A stretch of DNA of 64,000 nt from Thermomonas fusca DSM 15424 (GCF_000423885.1 NZ_AUIV01000007.1:1-64000); one strand, 5' to 3'. Positions 17,475 through 26,170 are shown, numbered from the stretch's first letter. Notes: generated from the sequence alone by a model not told the origin. Numbers and translations are program-made.

Positions 17475-17882
17475 ATGACGATCTGGTCGAAACGGGACAT
17501 GGAAGTAGCAGGCGATGTGCTCACCCAGTGGCAAGTTAACCACCGTGGGAGCCCGCTGAGGTCCGTTCCCTACGCCGATGCTCAGGAGGCCAGGTGTCAC
17601 GAAAACGCCGCCGCCTATGTGTGTAATCACGGCGGCACCCTCGTCCCCGGTTTTTTGGTCGAGCACATAGTTGGTGCGAACTGGATCTATGTTCGCGCGC
17701 ACTCGGTCGTCCGTCGGAACGGAGAGTTGATCGATCCGACGCTAAGCACCCAGCAACTAAAGGCGCAGGCGTTCATCGAGTACTCCGGATCAACGGAGGA
17801 ATTTCTGCGTAATGCTCGGCAGTGGGCAGAGCTTCGATGCAGTGTCATGTGGCTGGGCGATGTTAGCGGCGCCAATTCGTGA
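17475..17882 (+). CDS. Hypothetical protein with a conserved-looking Cys/His/Asp arrangement
   Basis: A 135-residue protein I do not recognise. It contains RCHENAAAYV near residue 41, then WIYVRAHSVV, then GELIDPTL. A Cys at the start of a helix followed by a His and an Asp/Asn on later strands is the order seen in papain-fold peptidases and amidases, so a small Cys hydrolase fold is possible. That is a guess from spacing only. No signal peptide or membrane segment is seen. The ribosome site before ATG 17475 is poor; ATG 17502 is an alternative. It lies between the sseB-like gene and the island end, in DNA less GC-rich than the chromosome, so it is probably island cargo. Confidence 0.5.
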   Translation: MTIWSKRDMEVAGDVLTQWQVNHRGSPLRSVPYADAQEARCHENAAAYVCNHGGTLVPGFLVEHIVGANWIYVRAHSVVRRNGELIDPTLSTQQLKAQAFIEYSGSTEEFLRNARQWAELRCSVMWLGDVSGANS

Positions 17883-17892
17883 AGTTGGCGCC
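17868..17892. terminator. Hairpin overlapping the end of the preceding gene
   Basis: GGCGCCAA (17868-17875) and TTGGCGCC (17885-17892) form a perfect eight-pair stem with a nine-base loop spanning the stop codon of the hypothetical gene. There is no T-run after it, so it is a weak terminator candidate; a protein-binding palindrome is equally possible. Confidence 0.3.
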
Positions 17893-18051
17893 ATGAATAT
17901 GGATCGCTTGGTTCTCTTGTGAAAGGGGGCGAGCAGCCAGCATTAGGTTGATAGTGAGATCGACTTGCTGATCGCTTGAATTGGTCGCGGTGATCAGCGT
18001 CTTCGGCGCACGCACGCCTACTTTGACTTTGTCGTTGAAGGCTCAGGCTCA

Positions 18052-18127
18052 AGCAAAAGCCTAGATCAACAGCCACTCTTGGTAGAGGCTTCCCTGAACA
18101 AATAGCCAGCAAAAGCCCTTGCTAACA
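18052..18127 (+). repeat. Pair of direct repeats at the island end
   Basis: AGCAAAAGCC followed six bases later by AACA occurs twice, at 18052-18071 and 18108-18127, 56 bases apart. The second copy finishes three bases before sequence recognisable as recG begins. Repeated short motifs next to an element end are typical of transposase- or recombinase-binding arrays. The rest of 17893-18130 contains only short open frames with no recognisable product. Confidence 0.5.
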
Positions 18128-18129
18128 TA

Positions 18130-19308
18130 AGCAGTGGCAAGACCGTGGTCGCGGCGATGGCGGCGCTGCTCGCCGTGGTCGATGGTCGCCAGGCCGCGCT
18201 GATGGCGCCGACCGAGCTGCTGGCGGAACAACACCTCAACAACCTGCGCGGCTGGCTGGAACCGCTGGGCCTGCGCGTGTGCTGGCTGGCCGGCAAGGTC
18301 ACCGGCAAGGCGCGGGCGCAGGCGCTGCGGGACGTCGCTTCGGGCGCGGCGCAAGTCGTGGTCGGCACCCATGCGCTGATGCAGGAAGGCGTGGACTTCC
18401 ATGACCTCGCGCTGGCCATCGTCGATGAGCAGCATCGCTTCGGCGTGCACCAGCGGCTGGCCCTGCGTGACAAGGGCAAGGGCAGCGTGCCCCACCAGCT
18501 GGTGATGACCGCCACGCCGATCCCGCGCACGCTGGCGATGAGCGCCTACGCCGACCTCGACGTGTCCGCCATTGACGAGCTGCCGCCCGGCCGGACCCCG
18601 GTCACCACCATCGCGCTGGCCGCGGAACGCCGGCCGGAACTGGTCGAACGCATCCGCGCAGCCTGCGCCGAGGGCCGCCAGGCCTACTGGGTGTGCACGA
18701 TCATCGACGAGTCCGAGGAAGTGGTGGCGCAGGCCGCGCAGTCCACCTTCGAGGCGCTGCAAGCGGCGCTGCCCGGTGTGCGGGTGGCGCTGGTGCACGG
18801 GCGCATGAAGGCGGCGGAGAAGCAGGCCACCATGCGCGCGTTCAAGCAGGGCGAGGTGGGCCTGCTGGTGGCGACCACGGTGATCGAAGTGGGCGTGGAC
18901 GTGCCCAACGCTTCGCTGATGGTGATCGAGAATGCCGAGCGTCTGGGCCTGGCCCAGCTGCACCAGCTGCGTGGGCGGGTCGGTCGCGGCAGCGCGGCAT
19001 CGAGCTGCGTGCTGCTGTACCAGTCGCCGCTGTCGGCGATGGCGCGCGAGCGGCTGGATACGCTGCGCCAGACCAATGACGGCTTCGCCATCGCCGAGAA
19101 AGACCTGCAGCTGCGCGGCCCCGGCGAGCTGCTCGGCACCCGCCAGACCGGGCTGGCCGCCTTCCGCATGGCCGACCTGGCGCGCGATGCCGACCTGCTG
19201 CCGCAGGTGCATGCACTCGCCGACCGGCTGCTTGCCGAAGCGCCGCAGCTGGCGGATCGCATCGTTGACCGCTGGATCGGTGGTGCCGCGCGCTTTGCCG
19301 CTGCGTAG
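18130..19308 (+). pseudogene. recG: ATP-dependent DNA helicase RecG, 5'-truncated
   Basis: RecG remodels stalled replication forks and Holliday junctions. Only the last 390 or so residues remain, beginning within the Walker A motif (the native GDVGSGKT is reduced to SSGKT at 18130-18144). Motifs from there on are intact: APTELLAEQH (Ia), VVGTHAL, DEQHRFG (DEQH box, motif II), TATPIPRTL (III), VATTVIEVGVDVPNA (V), QLRGRVGRG (VI), and the TRG-like end. The wedge domain and about the first 300 residues are absent from the window. The frame upstream is foreign sequence with a TAG at 18103 and no start codon with a ribosome site, so this copy is presumably inactive unless the gene continues beyond the island. 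It converges on the bigR-like gene. Confidence 0.93.
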
Positions 19309-19311
19309 CGT

Positions 19312-19668
19312 TCAGGCCTCGCAGGCGGGATCGGCGCCGCAATAGATGCCGTGCAGGGTTTCGATGACGCGCTGGGCCGGGCCCTCCGCCAGGGCGTAGA
19401 GGATCGTCTGCGCTTCGCGCCGCGTCGTCACCAGCCCGTCGTTGCGTAGCACCGCCAGATGCTGCGACAGCGCCGACTGGCTGAGATCGACCTTCGCATT
19501 GAGTTCGCCCACCGAACGCTCGCCGCCAAACAGCAGGCACAGCAGCATCAGCCGCTTGTCGTTGGCCAGCGCGCGCAACAGGCGCGCGGCATCGCCGGCA
19601 TGCGCGCGCATGGCTTCCGGGTCCATGGCGGCAGCCGGTGCTGGAGGGGAAGGGTGGGTTCTGGTCAT
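19312..19668 (-). CDS. bigR: ArsR/SmtB-family repressor of the BigR/SqrR persulfide-sensing type
   Basis: A 118-residue winged-helix repressor. The DNA-reading helix is LSQSALSQHLAVL (about 62-75). Two cysteines, C44 in MLLCLLFGGE and C110 in HGIYCG, are 66 residues apart, the same spacing as the redox pair C42/C108 reported for BigR and close to that of SqrR. In those proteins sulfane sulfur links the two Cys through polysulfide bridges and releases DNA. There is no arsenic or zinc motif of the ArsR/SmtB type. It is divergent from a sulfide:quinone reductase operon, and an inverted repeat covers the -35 box of that operon, so it very probably represses the operon and perhaps itself until sulfide or persulfide accumulates. 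Confidence 0.88.
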   Translation of the reverse strand: MTRTHPSPPAPAAAMDPEAMRAHAGDAARLLRALANDKRLMLLCLLFGGERSVGELNAKVDLSQSALSQHLAVLRNDGLVTTRREAQTILYALAEGPAQRVIETLHGIYCGADPACEA

Positions 19669-19709
19669 GCCGTGGGCGCGGAATCGGGCGGGAAATCGTG
19701 GCTTGAATT

Positions 19710-19731
19710 TATATCAGTTGACACTAATATA
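19710..19731. promoter_or_regulatory. Probable BigR-type operator
   Basis: TATATCAGT-TGAC-ACTAATATA is an inverted repeat with eight of nine positions paired and a four-base gap. It lies between the divergent repressor and sulfide:quinone reductase genes and covers the -35 hexamer of the latter, a position suited to repression. It is markedly AT-rich in a GC-rich background. Confidence 0.75.
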
Positions 19732-19746
19732 AGCAACAGCTAATTT
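19718..19746 (+). promoter_or_regulatory. Promoter of the sulfide operon
   Basis: A consensus TTGACA (19718-19723) is followed after 17 bases by TAATTT (19741-19746), about 34 bases before the first gene. The -35 box lies inside the inverted repeat at 19710-19731, so repressor binding should block RNA polymerase. Confidence 0.6.
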
Positions 19747-19779
19747 ATTCCTGCCGATTCGGCAGAGCGGGGGTGGAAG

Positions 19780-21069
19780 ATGGCCAGGATTGTGGTGATG
19801 GGCGCCGGGCTTGGTGGCATGAGCGCGGCCTACGAACTTCGCGAAACGCTGGGCAAGGGGCACGAGATCGTGCTGGTGGGCAACGGCGACAGCTTCGGCT
19901 TCACGCCGTCCAACCCCTGGCTGGCGGTGGGCTGGCGCAAGCGCGACGAGATCAGCCTGGACGTGGCCGAACACGTCGGCCGCCACGGCATCCGCTTCGA
20001 CGGCAGTGGCGTGGCGCAGATCGATGCCGCCGGCGATGCCGTGATCACCGGCAAGGGCGAGCGCATCGGCTACGACTACCTGCTGGTCTGCACCGGCCCG
20101 AAGCTGGCCTTCGAGGAAGTGCCCGGCACCGGCCCGGACGCCGGTTTCACCCAGTCGGTCTGCACCACCCCGCACGCCGCGCATGCGTGGGAGGCCTACC
20201 AGGCATTCCTGCAGAATCCCGGCCCGGTCGTGATCGGCGCGGTGCAGGGCGCCAGCTGCTTCGGCCCGGCCTACGAGTTCGCGATGATCGTCGATGCCGA
20301 CCTGCGCAAGCGCAAGCTGCGCGACAGGGTGCCGATGACCTTCGTCAGCAGCGAGCCCTATATCGGCCACATGGGCCTTGGCGGCGTCGGCGATTCCAAG
20401 GGGCTGATGGAATCGGAGATGCGCCAGCGCCACATCAAGTGGGTCGTCAACAGCAAGGTGACCGAGGTGCGCGACGGCGAGATGACCGTGGTGCCGCACG
20501 ACGAGAAAGGCCAGCCGCTGGAGCCGCAGCAGCTGCCGTTCGCCTTCGCCATGCTGCTGCCGGCGTTCAAGGGCGTCGAGGCGGTGGCCGCGGTCGAGGG
20601 CCTGTGCAACCCGCGCGGCTTCGTGATCGTGGACCGGCACCAGCGCAGCCCGAAGTACCCGAAGATCTTCTCGGCCGGCGTGTGCGTGGCGATTCCACCG
20701 GTGGAAGCGACCCCGATTCCCACCGGTGCGCCCAAGACCGGCTTCATGATCGAGTCCATGGTCACCACCATCGTCAAGAACATCCAGGCCGAACTGAAGG
20801 GCGAGGCGGCGGATTTCGAAGGCACCTGGAACGCGGTCTGCCTGGCCGACATGGGCGATACCGGCGCGGCCTTCGTGGCGCTGCCGCAGATCCCGCCCCG
20901 CAACGTCACCTGGACCAAGATCGGCAAGTGGGTGCACCTGGCCAAGATCGGCTTCGAGAAGTACTTCCTCTACAAGATGCGCCACGGCACCAGCGAGCCG
21001 ATCTACGAGAAATACATCCTCGGCCTGCTCGGCATCGAGCGGTTGAAGGACGTCAAGCGTTCCAACTGA
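19780..21069 (+). CDS. sqr: Sulfide:quinone oxidoreductase
   Basis: A 429-residue FAD enzyme that oxidises hydrogen sulfide at the inner membrane surface and passes electrons to quinone, producing polysulfide or a persulfide. The N-terminal FAD-binding motif GAGLGG starts at residue 8. The three Cys residues needed for sulfide oxidation are present: C128 (SVCTT), C160 (GASCFGPAYE) and C354 (NAVCLADMGD), agreeing closely with C128, C160 and C356 of the Acidithiobacillus enzyme. The C-terminal amphipathic region suits monotopic membrane attachment. The start ATG 19780 is preceded by GGTGGA. As first gene of the operon under a BigR-type operator, it indicates sulfide detoxification or sulfide-derived energy gain. 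Confidence 0.93.
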   Translation: MARIVVMGAGLGGMSAAYELRETLGKGHEIVLVGNGDSFGFTPSNPWLAVGWRKRDEISLDVAEHVGRHGIRFDGSGVAQIDAAGDAVITGKGERIGYDYLLVCTGPKLAFEEVPGTGPDAGFTQSVCTTPHAAHAWEAYQAFLQNPGPVVIGAVQGASCFGPAYEFAMIVDADLRKRKLRDRVPMTFVSSEPYIGHMGLGGVGDSKGLMESEMRQRHIKWVVNSKVTEVRDGEMTVVPHDEKGQPLEPQQLPFAFAMLLPAFKGVEAVAAVEGLCNPRGFVIVDRHQRSPKYPKIFSAGVCVAIPPVEATPIPTGAPKTGFMIESMVTTIVKNIQAELKGEAADFEGTWNAVCLADMGDTGAAFVALPQIPPRNVTWTKIGKWVHLAKIGFEKYFLYKMRHGTSEPIYEKYILGLLGIERLKDVKRSN

Positions 21070-21095
21070 ATCCAGACCCCCCAAGGAGAAATGAC

Positions 21096-21311
21096 ATGAC
21101 CCTCGATCGAGCCGTACAGGCATTCGCCGGCGTGATGGTGCTGGTCAGCGTGCTGCTGACCCAGTTCGTCCACCCCAACTTCTTCTGGCTGACCGTGTTC
21201 ATCGGCGCCAACCTGTTCCAGTCTGCGTTCACCGGTTTCTGCCCCGCAGCGATGGTGATGAAGAAGCTCGGCATCGGCCGCGGTGATGCCGCGTCCTGCA
21301 ATCGTTGCTGA
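21096..21311 (+). CDS. DUF2892 membrane protein (YgaP transmembrane-domain-like)
   Basis: A 71-residue protein with two hydrophobic helices (about 7-25 and 29-48) and the family signature GANLFQSAFTGFCPAAMVMKK, then a C-terminal CNRC. The same domain anchors the rhodanese YgaP in E. coli. Alone, these proteins usually sit beside sulfur-transfer genes, as here. AAGGAG lies seven bases before ATG 21096. It may hold a persulfide-carrying Cys at the membrane near the sulfide:quinone reductase (inference). Confidence 0.85.
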   Translation: MTLDRAVQAFAGVMVLVSVLLTQFVHPNFFWLTVFIGANLFQSAFTGFCPAAMVMKKLGIGRGDAASCNRC

Positions 21312-21333
21312 TGCCGGTGCCGGAGAAGAGAAA

Positions 21334-22428
21334 ATGATGCGCAAGCTGCGGCCCCTGTTGTTGCCCACCCTGCTGGCCCTGGCGGCCTGCGGCGGCGATG
21401 CTCCCGTCGCCACGCCGGTCCTGCCCAGGGACCTGGTCACGTTCACCGTGGCCGAAGGTGGCGCCCTGCCCGGGCAGGGCTGGGACGGCGTGGTCGAGGC
21501 GGTGCGCCGCGCCGACCTGGCCGCGCAGACGTCGGGCCGGGTGTCGGCCGTCGCGGTGGACGTGAATGACCGCGTCCGCGCCGGCCAAGTGCTGCTGCGC
21601 ATCACCGCGGTGGAGCAGGACGCCGCCGCCAACGCGGCGCGCGCCCAGCTGCGCGCCGCGCAAGCCTCCGCCGCCGAAGCCGAGCAGAACTACCGGCGCT
21701 TTGCCGCGCTGGCCGAGGCGCAGTACGTGTCGAAGGCGCAGATCGACCAGGCGCGGGCGGCGCGCGATTCCGCCGCCGCCGCGCGCAACGCCGCCGCGGC
21801 GATGCTGGCGCAGGCCGCGCAGCAGTCGCAGTACACGGTGGTGCGTGCGCCGTTCGATGGGGTGGTGGCGCGGCGTGACGTCGAGCCCGGCGAGACCGTC
21901 GCCCCCGGCATGCCGCTGCTGGCGGTGTACGCGCCGGACGTGTTGCGCGTGGAAGTCGCCATCCCCCAGACCCGCGCCGAGGCGATCCGCAGGGATCCGC
22001 GCGCGCAGGTGCTGCTGGGCGATGGCCGCAGGTTCGCGCCTTCGGAGGTGGTCGTATTCCCGGCGGCCGATCCGGCCAGCCACAGCGTCAACGTGCGCGT
22101 GAACCTGCCGGCGCTGGAGCCACAGCCGGCGCCGGGCACCACCGCCAAGGTGGTGTTCAGCGCCGATGCGCAGGGCCGGGCCGGCACGCCGGCGGCAGGC
22201 GTGCGCATTCCCGCCGCCAGCATTGCCCAGCGCGGCGAGCTGTCTGGCGTGTACGTGGTGCAGGACGGCCGCCTGCTGCTGCGCCAGCTGCGGCTGGGCG
22301 CGCGCAGCGGCGATGCGGTGGAGGTGATTGCCGGGTTGAAGGCCGGCGAGGTGGTGGCCAGCGATCCGGTGGCCGCCACCCGGGCGATTGCCGCGCAGCG
22401 CAAGGCGGCGGAGGCGAGCCGTGACTGA
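21334..22428 (+). CDS. RND efflux periplasmic adaptor, predicted lipoprotein
   Basis: A 364-residue HlyD/MexA-type membrane-fusion protein. The signal peptide ends LAACGG, so it should be lipid-anchored in the inner membrane. The order is typical: a lipoyl half, a long Ala-rich alpha-hairpin (about 90-175), the second lipoyl half (VVRAPFDGVVARRDVEPGE), a beta-barrel and a membrane-proximal end (GLKAGEVVASDP). ATG 21334 follows GGAGAAGAG. It overlaps the next gene, the RND pump, by eight bases. Neither gene has an outer-membrane channel beside it, so they presumably borrow one encoded elsewhere. Confidence 0.9.
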   Translation: MMRKLRPLLLPTLLALAACGGDAPVATPVLPRDLVTFTVAEGGALPGQGWDGVVEAVRRADLAAQTSGRVSAVAVDVNDRVRAGQVLLRITAVEQDAAANAARAQLRAAQASAAEAEQNYRRFAALAEAQYVSKAQIDQARAARDSAAAARNAAAAMLAQAAQQSQYTVVRAPFDGVVARRDVEPGETVAPGMPLLAVYAPDVLRVEVAIPQTRAEAIRRDPRAQVLLGDGRRFAPSEVVVFPAADPASHSVNVRVNLPALEPQPAPGTTAKVVFSADAQGRAGTPAAGVRIPAASIAQRGELSGVYVVQDGRLLLRQLRLGARSGDAVEVIAGLKAGEVVASDPVAATRAIAAQRKAAEASRD

Positions 22429-25400
22429 CGGTCAGCGTTTCGGCATTTCCGGGCGGCTGGCGGCGACGTTCCAGCGCAATCCGCTGACCCCCATCCTGGC
22501 GATCATGGGCCTGCTGCTGGGCATGCTGGCGGTGGCGATCACGCCGCGCGAGGAAGAGCCGCAGATCGACGTGACCATGGCCAACGTCATCGTCCCGTTC
22601 GATGGCGCAGGCGCGCGCGACGTCGAGCAATGGGTGGCCACGCCGCTGGAGCAGAAACTTTCGGAGATCGAGGGCGTCAAGCACGTGTATTCGATCAGCC
22701 GCCCCGGCATGGCGGTGCTGACGGTCGAATTCGAAGTCGGCGTGCAGCGCCAGCCGGCGCTGGTGCGCCTGTACAACCAGGTGTTCTCGAACGCCGATTT
22801 TCTGCCGCAGCGCGCCGGCGTCGGCCAGCCCATCGTCAAGCCCAAGGGCATTGACGACGTGCCGGTGATGGCGCTGACCCTGTGGAGCGACGATCCGCAC
22901 ATGGACGCCACCGCGCTGGGCGAAGTGGCGCATACGCTGGAAGCCGAACTCAAGCGCGTGCCCGGCACCCGCGACGTTTACACCATCGGCGCGCCCGACC
23001 GCAGCGTGCTGGTGACGCTGGATGCGCCCAAGCTGGCCGCCTACGGCATGAGCGGCAACGATCTGGCGCAGGCGCTGCAGGCGGCCAATATGGTGCACCA
23101 GGCCGGCGAGCGCGTGGACGCGGCGCAGGGCGCGGTGCCGGTGACGGCGGGCAGCTATCTGGCCAGCGCCGAGGACGTGGCCGGGCTGGTGGTCGGCAGT
23201 AATGGCGGCAAGCCGCTGCTGCTATCCGACGTGGCCACCATCGAGGCGCGCGGCGATCTTGCCCGCCAGTACGTCTGGCACGGCGCACCCACGGGCCGGG
23301 CCGGGCCGAAGGCCGGCAGCGCGCCGGCAGTGACGATTGCCATTGCGAAAAAACCCGGCAGCAATGCCAGCGATATCACCACCGCGATTGCCCAGCGCAT
23401 CGAACAACTCAAGGGCGAACTGATCCCGCAGGGCGTGCAGGTCAGCGTGACCCGCGACTACGGCGCCAGCGCCAGCGACAAGGCGCAGAAGCTGATCCAG
23501 AAACTGGTGTTCGCCACCGGCAGCGTGGTGCTGCTGGTGCTGTTCGCGCTCGGCTGGCGCGAGGCCATCGTGGTCGGCGCGGCGGTGGTGCTGACGCTGG
23601 CGGTGACCCTGTTCGCCTCCAAGGTGATGGGCTTCACCCTCAACCGCGTCTCGCTGTTCGCGCTGATCTTCTCGATCGGCATCCTGGTCGATGACGCCAT
23701 CGTGGTGGTGGAGAACATCCACCGGCACATGGCGCGCGGCGGCAAGAGCCTGGCAGAGGCGATCCCGCCGGCGGTGGACGAAGTGGGCGGGCCGACCATC
23801 CTGGCCACCTTCACCGTGATCGCCGCGCTGATGCCGATGGCCTTCGTCTCCGGGCTGATGGGCCCGTACATGCGGCCGATCCCGATCAACGCCTCGGTGG
23901 GCATGCTGCTGTCGCTGGCGATTGCGCTGATCGTCACGCCGTGGCTGTCGCTGAAGCTGCTGTCCCGCCACGGACATGCGGCCGAAGGCGACCACGCGCA
24001 CGAAGGCGCTCCCGACAAGAGCGCGCAGGCCAGTTGGCTGCACCGGTTGTTCGAAAAAGTGATGAGCCCGTTCCTGCGCGGCGACGGCGCGGCGCGCAAG
24101 CGCGGCCTGCTGTTCGCCGGCATGGTGGGCTTGGTGCTGCTGTCCGCGTCGCTGGCGGTGTTCAAGCTGGTGGTGTTGAAGATGCTGCCGCTGGACAACA
24201 AGTCCGAGGTGCAGGTGGTGGTGGACATGCCGGAGGGCAGCACGCTGGAGCAGACCAATGCGCTGCTGGCCGAGCTTGCGGCCAGGCTCGATACGGTGCC
24301 GGAAGTGCTGGACTACCAGGCCTACGCCGGCACCGCCGCGCCGATCAATTTCAACGGCCTGGTGCGGCAGTATTTCCTGCGCAGCGGCAGCAATGTCGGC
24401 GACCTGCAGGTCAACCTGCTGGACAAGCACGCGCGCGATCGCCAGAGCCACGAGATCGCGCTGGCGATGCGGCCGATGCTGGCGAAGGCCGGGGCGAAAT
24501 ACGGCGCCTCGGTGAAGGTGGTGGAGGTGCCGCCGGGCCCGCCGGTGCTCTCGCCGCTGGTGGCCGAAGTGTATGGCCCGGATTACGCCGGCCAGCGCAA
24601 GGTGGCGCTGGCACTGGCGCAGGAACGCTTCGCCACGACCCAAGGCATCGTCGATATCGACACCACCGTGGAAGCCGCCGCGCCGCGCGAGCAGGTCGTG
24701 GTCGACCGTGCGCGCGCCGCCCGCCTCGGCGTGCCGCAGTCGGCCATCGCCGACGCCATCGCCATGGGCGTGTCCGGGCTGGACGCCACCTACGTGCACG
24801 ACGGCGCCTCGAAGTATCCGCGCCCGGTGCGTCTGCGCCTGCCGGCGCAGGACCAGGCCGCGCTGGGCTCGCTGCTGGCTCTGAAGGTGCGCGGTGCGCA
24901 GGGCCAGCTGGTGCCGCTGTCCGAGCTGGTGCGAGTGGAGAAGGCGACGTGGGACGGCGCCATCCACCACAAGGACGGGCTGCCGGTGGTCTACGTGACC
25001 GCGGACGAGGCCGGCGCGCTGGACAGCCCGCTGTACGGCATGTTCGGCATCGTCGGCCAGCTGGATGACCACAAGGTGGCGGGGCAGCAGCTTGCGCAGA
25101 CCTTCATCACCCAGCCGGCGGACACCAGCGGCTATGCGGTGAAGTGGGACGGCGAGTGGCAGATCACCTACGAAACCTTCCGCGACATGGGCATCGCCTA
25201 CGCCGCCGGCATGGTGCTGATCTACCTGCTGGTGGTGGCGCAGTTCCGCAGCTATCTGGTGCCCTTGGTCATCATGGCCCCGATTCCGCTGACCGTGATC
25301 GGGGTGATGCCCGGCCATGCGCTGCTGGGCAAGCAGTTCACCGCCACCAGCATGATCGGCATGATCGCGCTGGCCGGGATCATCGTCCGCAATTCCATTC

Positions 25401-25672
25401 TGCTGGTGGACTTCATCAACCAGGAGACCGAACGCGGCGTGCCGCTGGTGGACGCGGTGATCGACGCCTGCGCGGTGCGCGCCAAGCCGATCGTGCTCAC
25501 CGGCGTGGCGGCGATGCTGGGCGCGTTCTTCATCCTGGACGACCCGATCTTCAACGGCCTGGCGATCTCGCTGATCTTCGGCATCCTGGTCAGCACCGTC
25601 CTCACGCTGGTGGTGATTCCGTTGCTGTATTACGTGCTGAAAAGTAGGGCGGCGGGTGCCGGCCATGCCTGA
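22421..25672 (+). CDS. RND efflux transporter, inner-membrane subunit (HAE-type)
   Basis: A 1083-residue proton-driven pump with twelve membrane helices and two large periplasmic domains. An initial PREEEPQIDV stretch, the TM4 region GILVDDAIVVVENIHRH with two adjacent Asp for proton relay, and a TM10-12 region with GIIVRNSILLVDF are visible. The CusA Met triad is absent, so it is not of the copper type. I chose GTG 22421, overlapping the adaptor stop and preceded by GGAGGCGAG. Pumps of this subgroup recur in operons with sulfide:quinone reductase, OsmC and thioredoxin. The exported compound is unknown; a sulfur species or a thiol-reactive compound is a reasonable guess from the operon. Confidence 0.9.
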   Translation: MTDGQRFGISGRLAATFQRNPLTPILAIMGLLLGMLAVAITPREEEPQIDVTMANVIVPFDGAGARDVEQWVATPLEQKLSEIEGVKHVYSISRPGMAVLTVEFEVGVQRQPALVRLYNQVFSNADFLPQRAGVGQPIVKPKGIDDVPVMALTLWSDDPHMDATALGEVAHTLEAELKRVPGTRDVYTIGAPDRSVLVTLDAPKLAAYGMSGNDLAQALQAANMVHQAGERVDAAQGAVPVTAGSYLASAEDVAGLVVGSNGGKPLLLSDVATIEARGDLARQYVWHGAPTGRAGPKAGSAPAVTIAIAKKPGSNASDITTAIAQRIEQLKGELIPQGVQVSVTRDYGASASDKAQKLIQKLVFATGSVVLLVLFALGWREAIVVGAAVVLTLAVTLFASKVMGFTLNRVSLFALIFSIGILVDDAIVVVENIHRHMARGGKSLAEAIPPAVDEVGGPTILATFTVIAALMPMAFVSGLMGPYMRPIPINASVGMLLSLAIALIVTPWLSLKLLSRHGHAAEGDHAHEGAPDKSAQASWLHRLFEKVMSPFLRGDGAARKRGLLFAGMVGLVLLSASLAVFKLVVLKMLPLDNKSEVQVVVDMPEGSTLEQTNALLAELAARLDTVPEVLDYQAYAGTAAPINFNGLVRQYFLRSGSNVGDLQVNLLDKHARDRQSHEIALAMRPMLAKAGAKYGASVKVVEVPPGPPVLSPLVAEVYGPDYAGQRKVALALAQERFATTQGIVDIDTTVEAAAPREQVVVDRARAARLGVPQSAIADAIAMGVSGLDATYVHDGASKYPRPVRLRLPAQDQAALGSLLALKVRGAQGQLVPLSELVRVEKATWDGAIHHKDGLPVVYVTADEAGALDSPLYGMFGIVGQLDDHKVAGQQLAQTFITQPADTSGYAVKWDGEWQITYETFRDMGIAYAAGMVLIYLLVVAQFRSYLVPLVIMAPIPLTVIGVMPGHALLGKQFTATSMIGMIALAGIIVRNSILLVDFINQETERGVPLVDAVIDACAVRAKPIVLTGVAAMLGAFFILDDPIFNGLAISLIFGILVSTVLTLVVIPLLYYVLKSRAAGAGHA

Positions 25673-25693
25673 GCAACCGAATGGAGGAACCCG

Positions 25694-26170
25694 ATGAGCG
25701 AAGACGACGGCATCCGGCTGCTGCTGGAACAGGAAGGACCCTACGCGTTCCGGATCAGTTTCGAGGGCGCCGGGCTGGATGCACTGCACACCGATGAAAG
25801 CGCGCCGCTGGGCGCGGGCGCGGGTCCGAATCCCTCGCACCTGCTGCTGGCGGGCGTGGCCAACTGCCTGTCGGCCAGCCTGCTGTTCGCGCTGCGCAAG
25901 TTCAGGAACGCGCCCGGCCCGATCCGCACCGAAATCGTGGCGCACAAGGCGCGCAACGAAAACGGGCGGTGGCGCATCCCGCGCGCAGAGGTTGCGATCC
26001 GGCTGTCGGATGCCGCGGCCGGACTGGAGCATTTCGAGCGCGTGCTGGCGCAGTTCGAGGAGTTCTGCATCGTCACCCAGAGCGTGCGCGAAGGCATGCA
26101 GGTGGACGTGCGCATCATCGATGCCGATGGCGCCGAATATGTGCCCGGGGGCGCGGGGGAGGCCGCATGA
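25694..26170 (+). CDS. OsmC/Ohr-family protein
   Basis: A 158-residue thiol peroxidase-like protein. The two reactive Cys positions of the family are visible in NPSHLLLAGVANCLSASL (about residue 58) and FEEFCIVTQSVREG (about residue 120). OsmC-like enzymes reduce organic hydroperoxides with a Cys pair, and some respond to persulfides. It follows the RND gene, has GGAGG before its ATG, and ends with an ATGA overlap with the thioredoxin gene, suggesting the thioredoxin recycles it. Confidence 0.88.
   Translation: MSEDDGIRLLLEQEGPYAFRISFEGAGLDALHTDESAPLGAGAGPNPSHLLLAGVANCLSASLLFALRKFRNAPGPIRTEIVAHKARNENGRWRIPRAEVAIRLSDAAAGLEHFERVLAQFEEFCIVTQSVREGMQVDVRIIDADGAEYVPGGAGEAA

Noticed and set aside
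18052..18130. Assignment of the island end to a Tn7-like transposon
   Set aside because: Only two short repeats are visible, no Tns genes are in the window, and a target duplication cannot be shown, so the family name was not used.
1..18130. Prophage origin of the island
   Set aside because: No phage structural, lysis or packaging genes are present; the content is transposase, metal resistance and defence.
22421..25672. Heavy-metal (CusA/CzcA) type for the RND pump in the sulfide operon
   Set aside because: The Met triad and other heavy-metal signatures seen in the island pump are absent; the sequence fits the HAE-type group.
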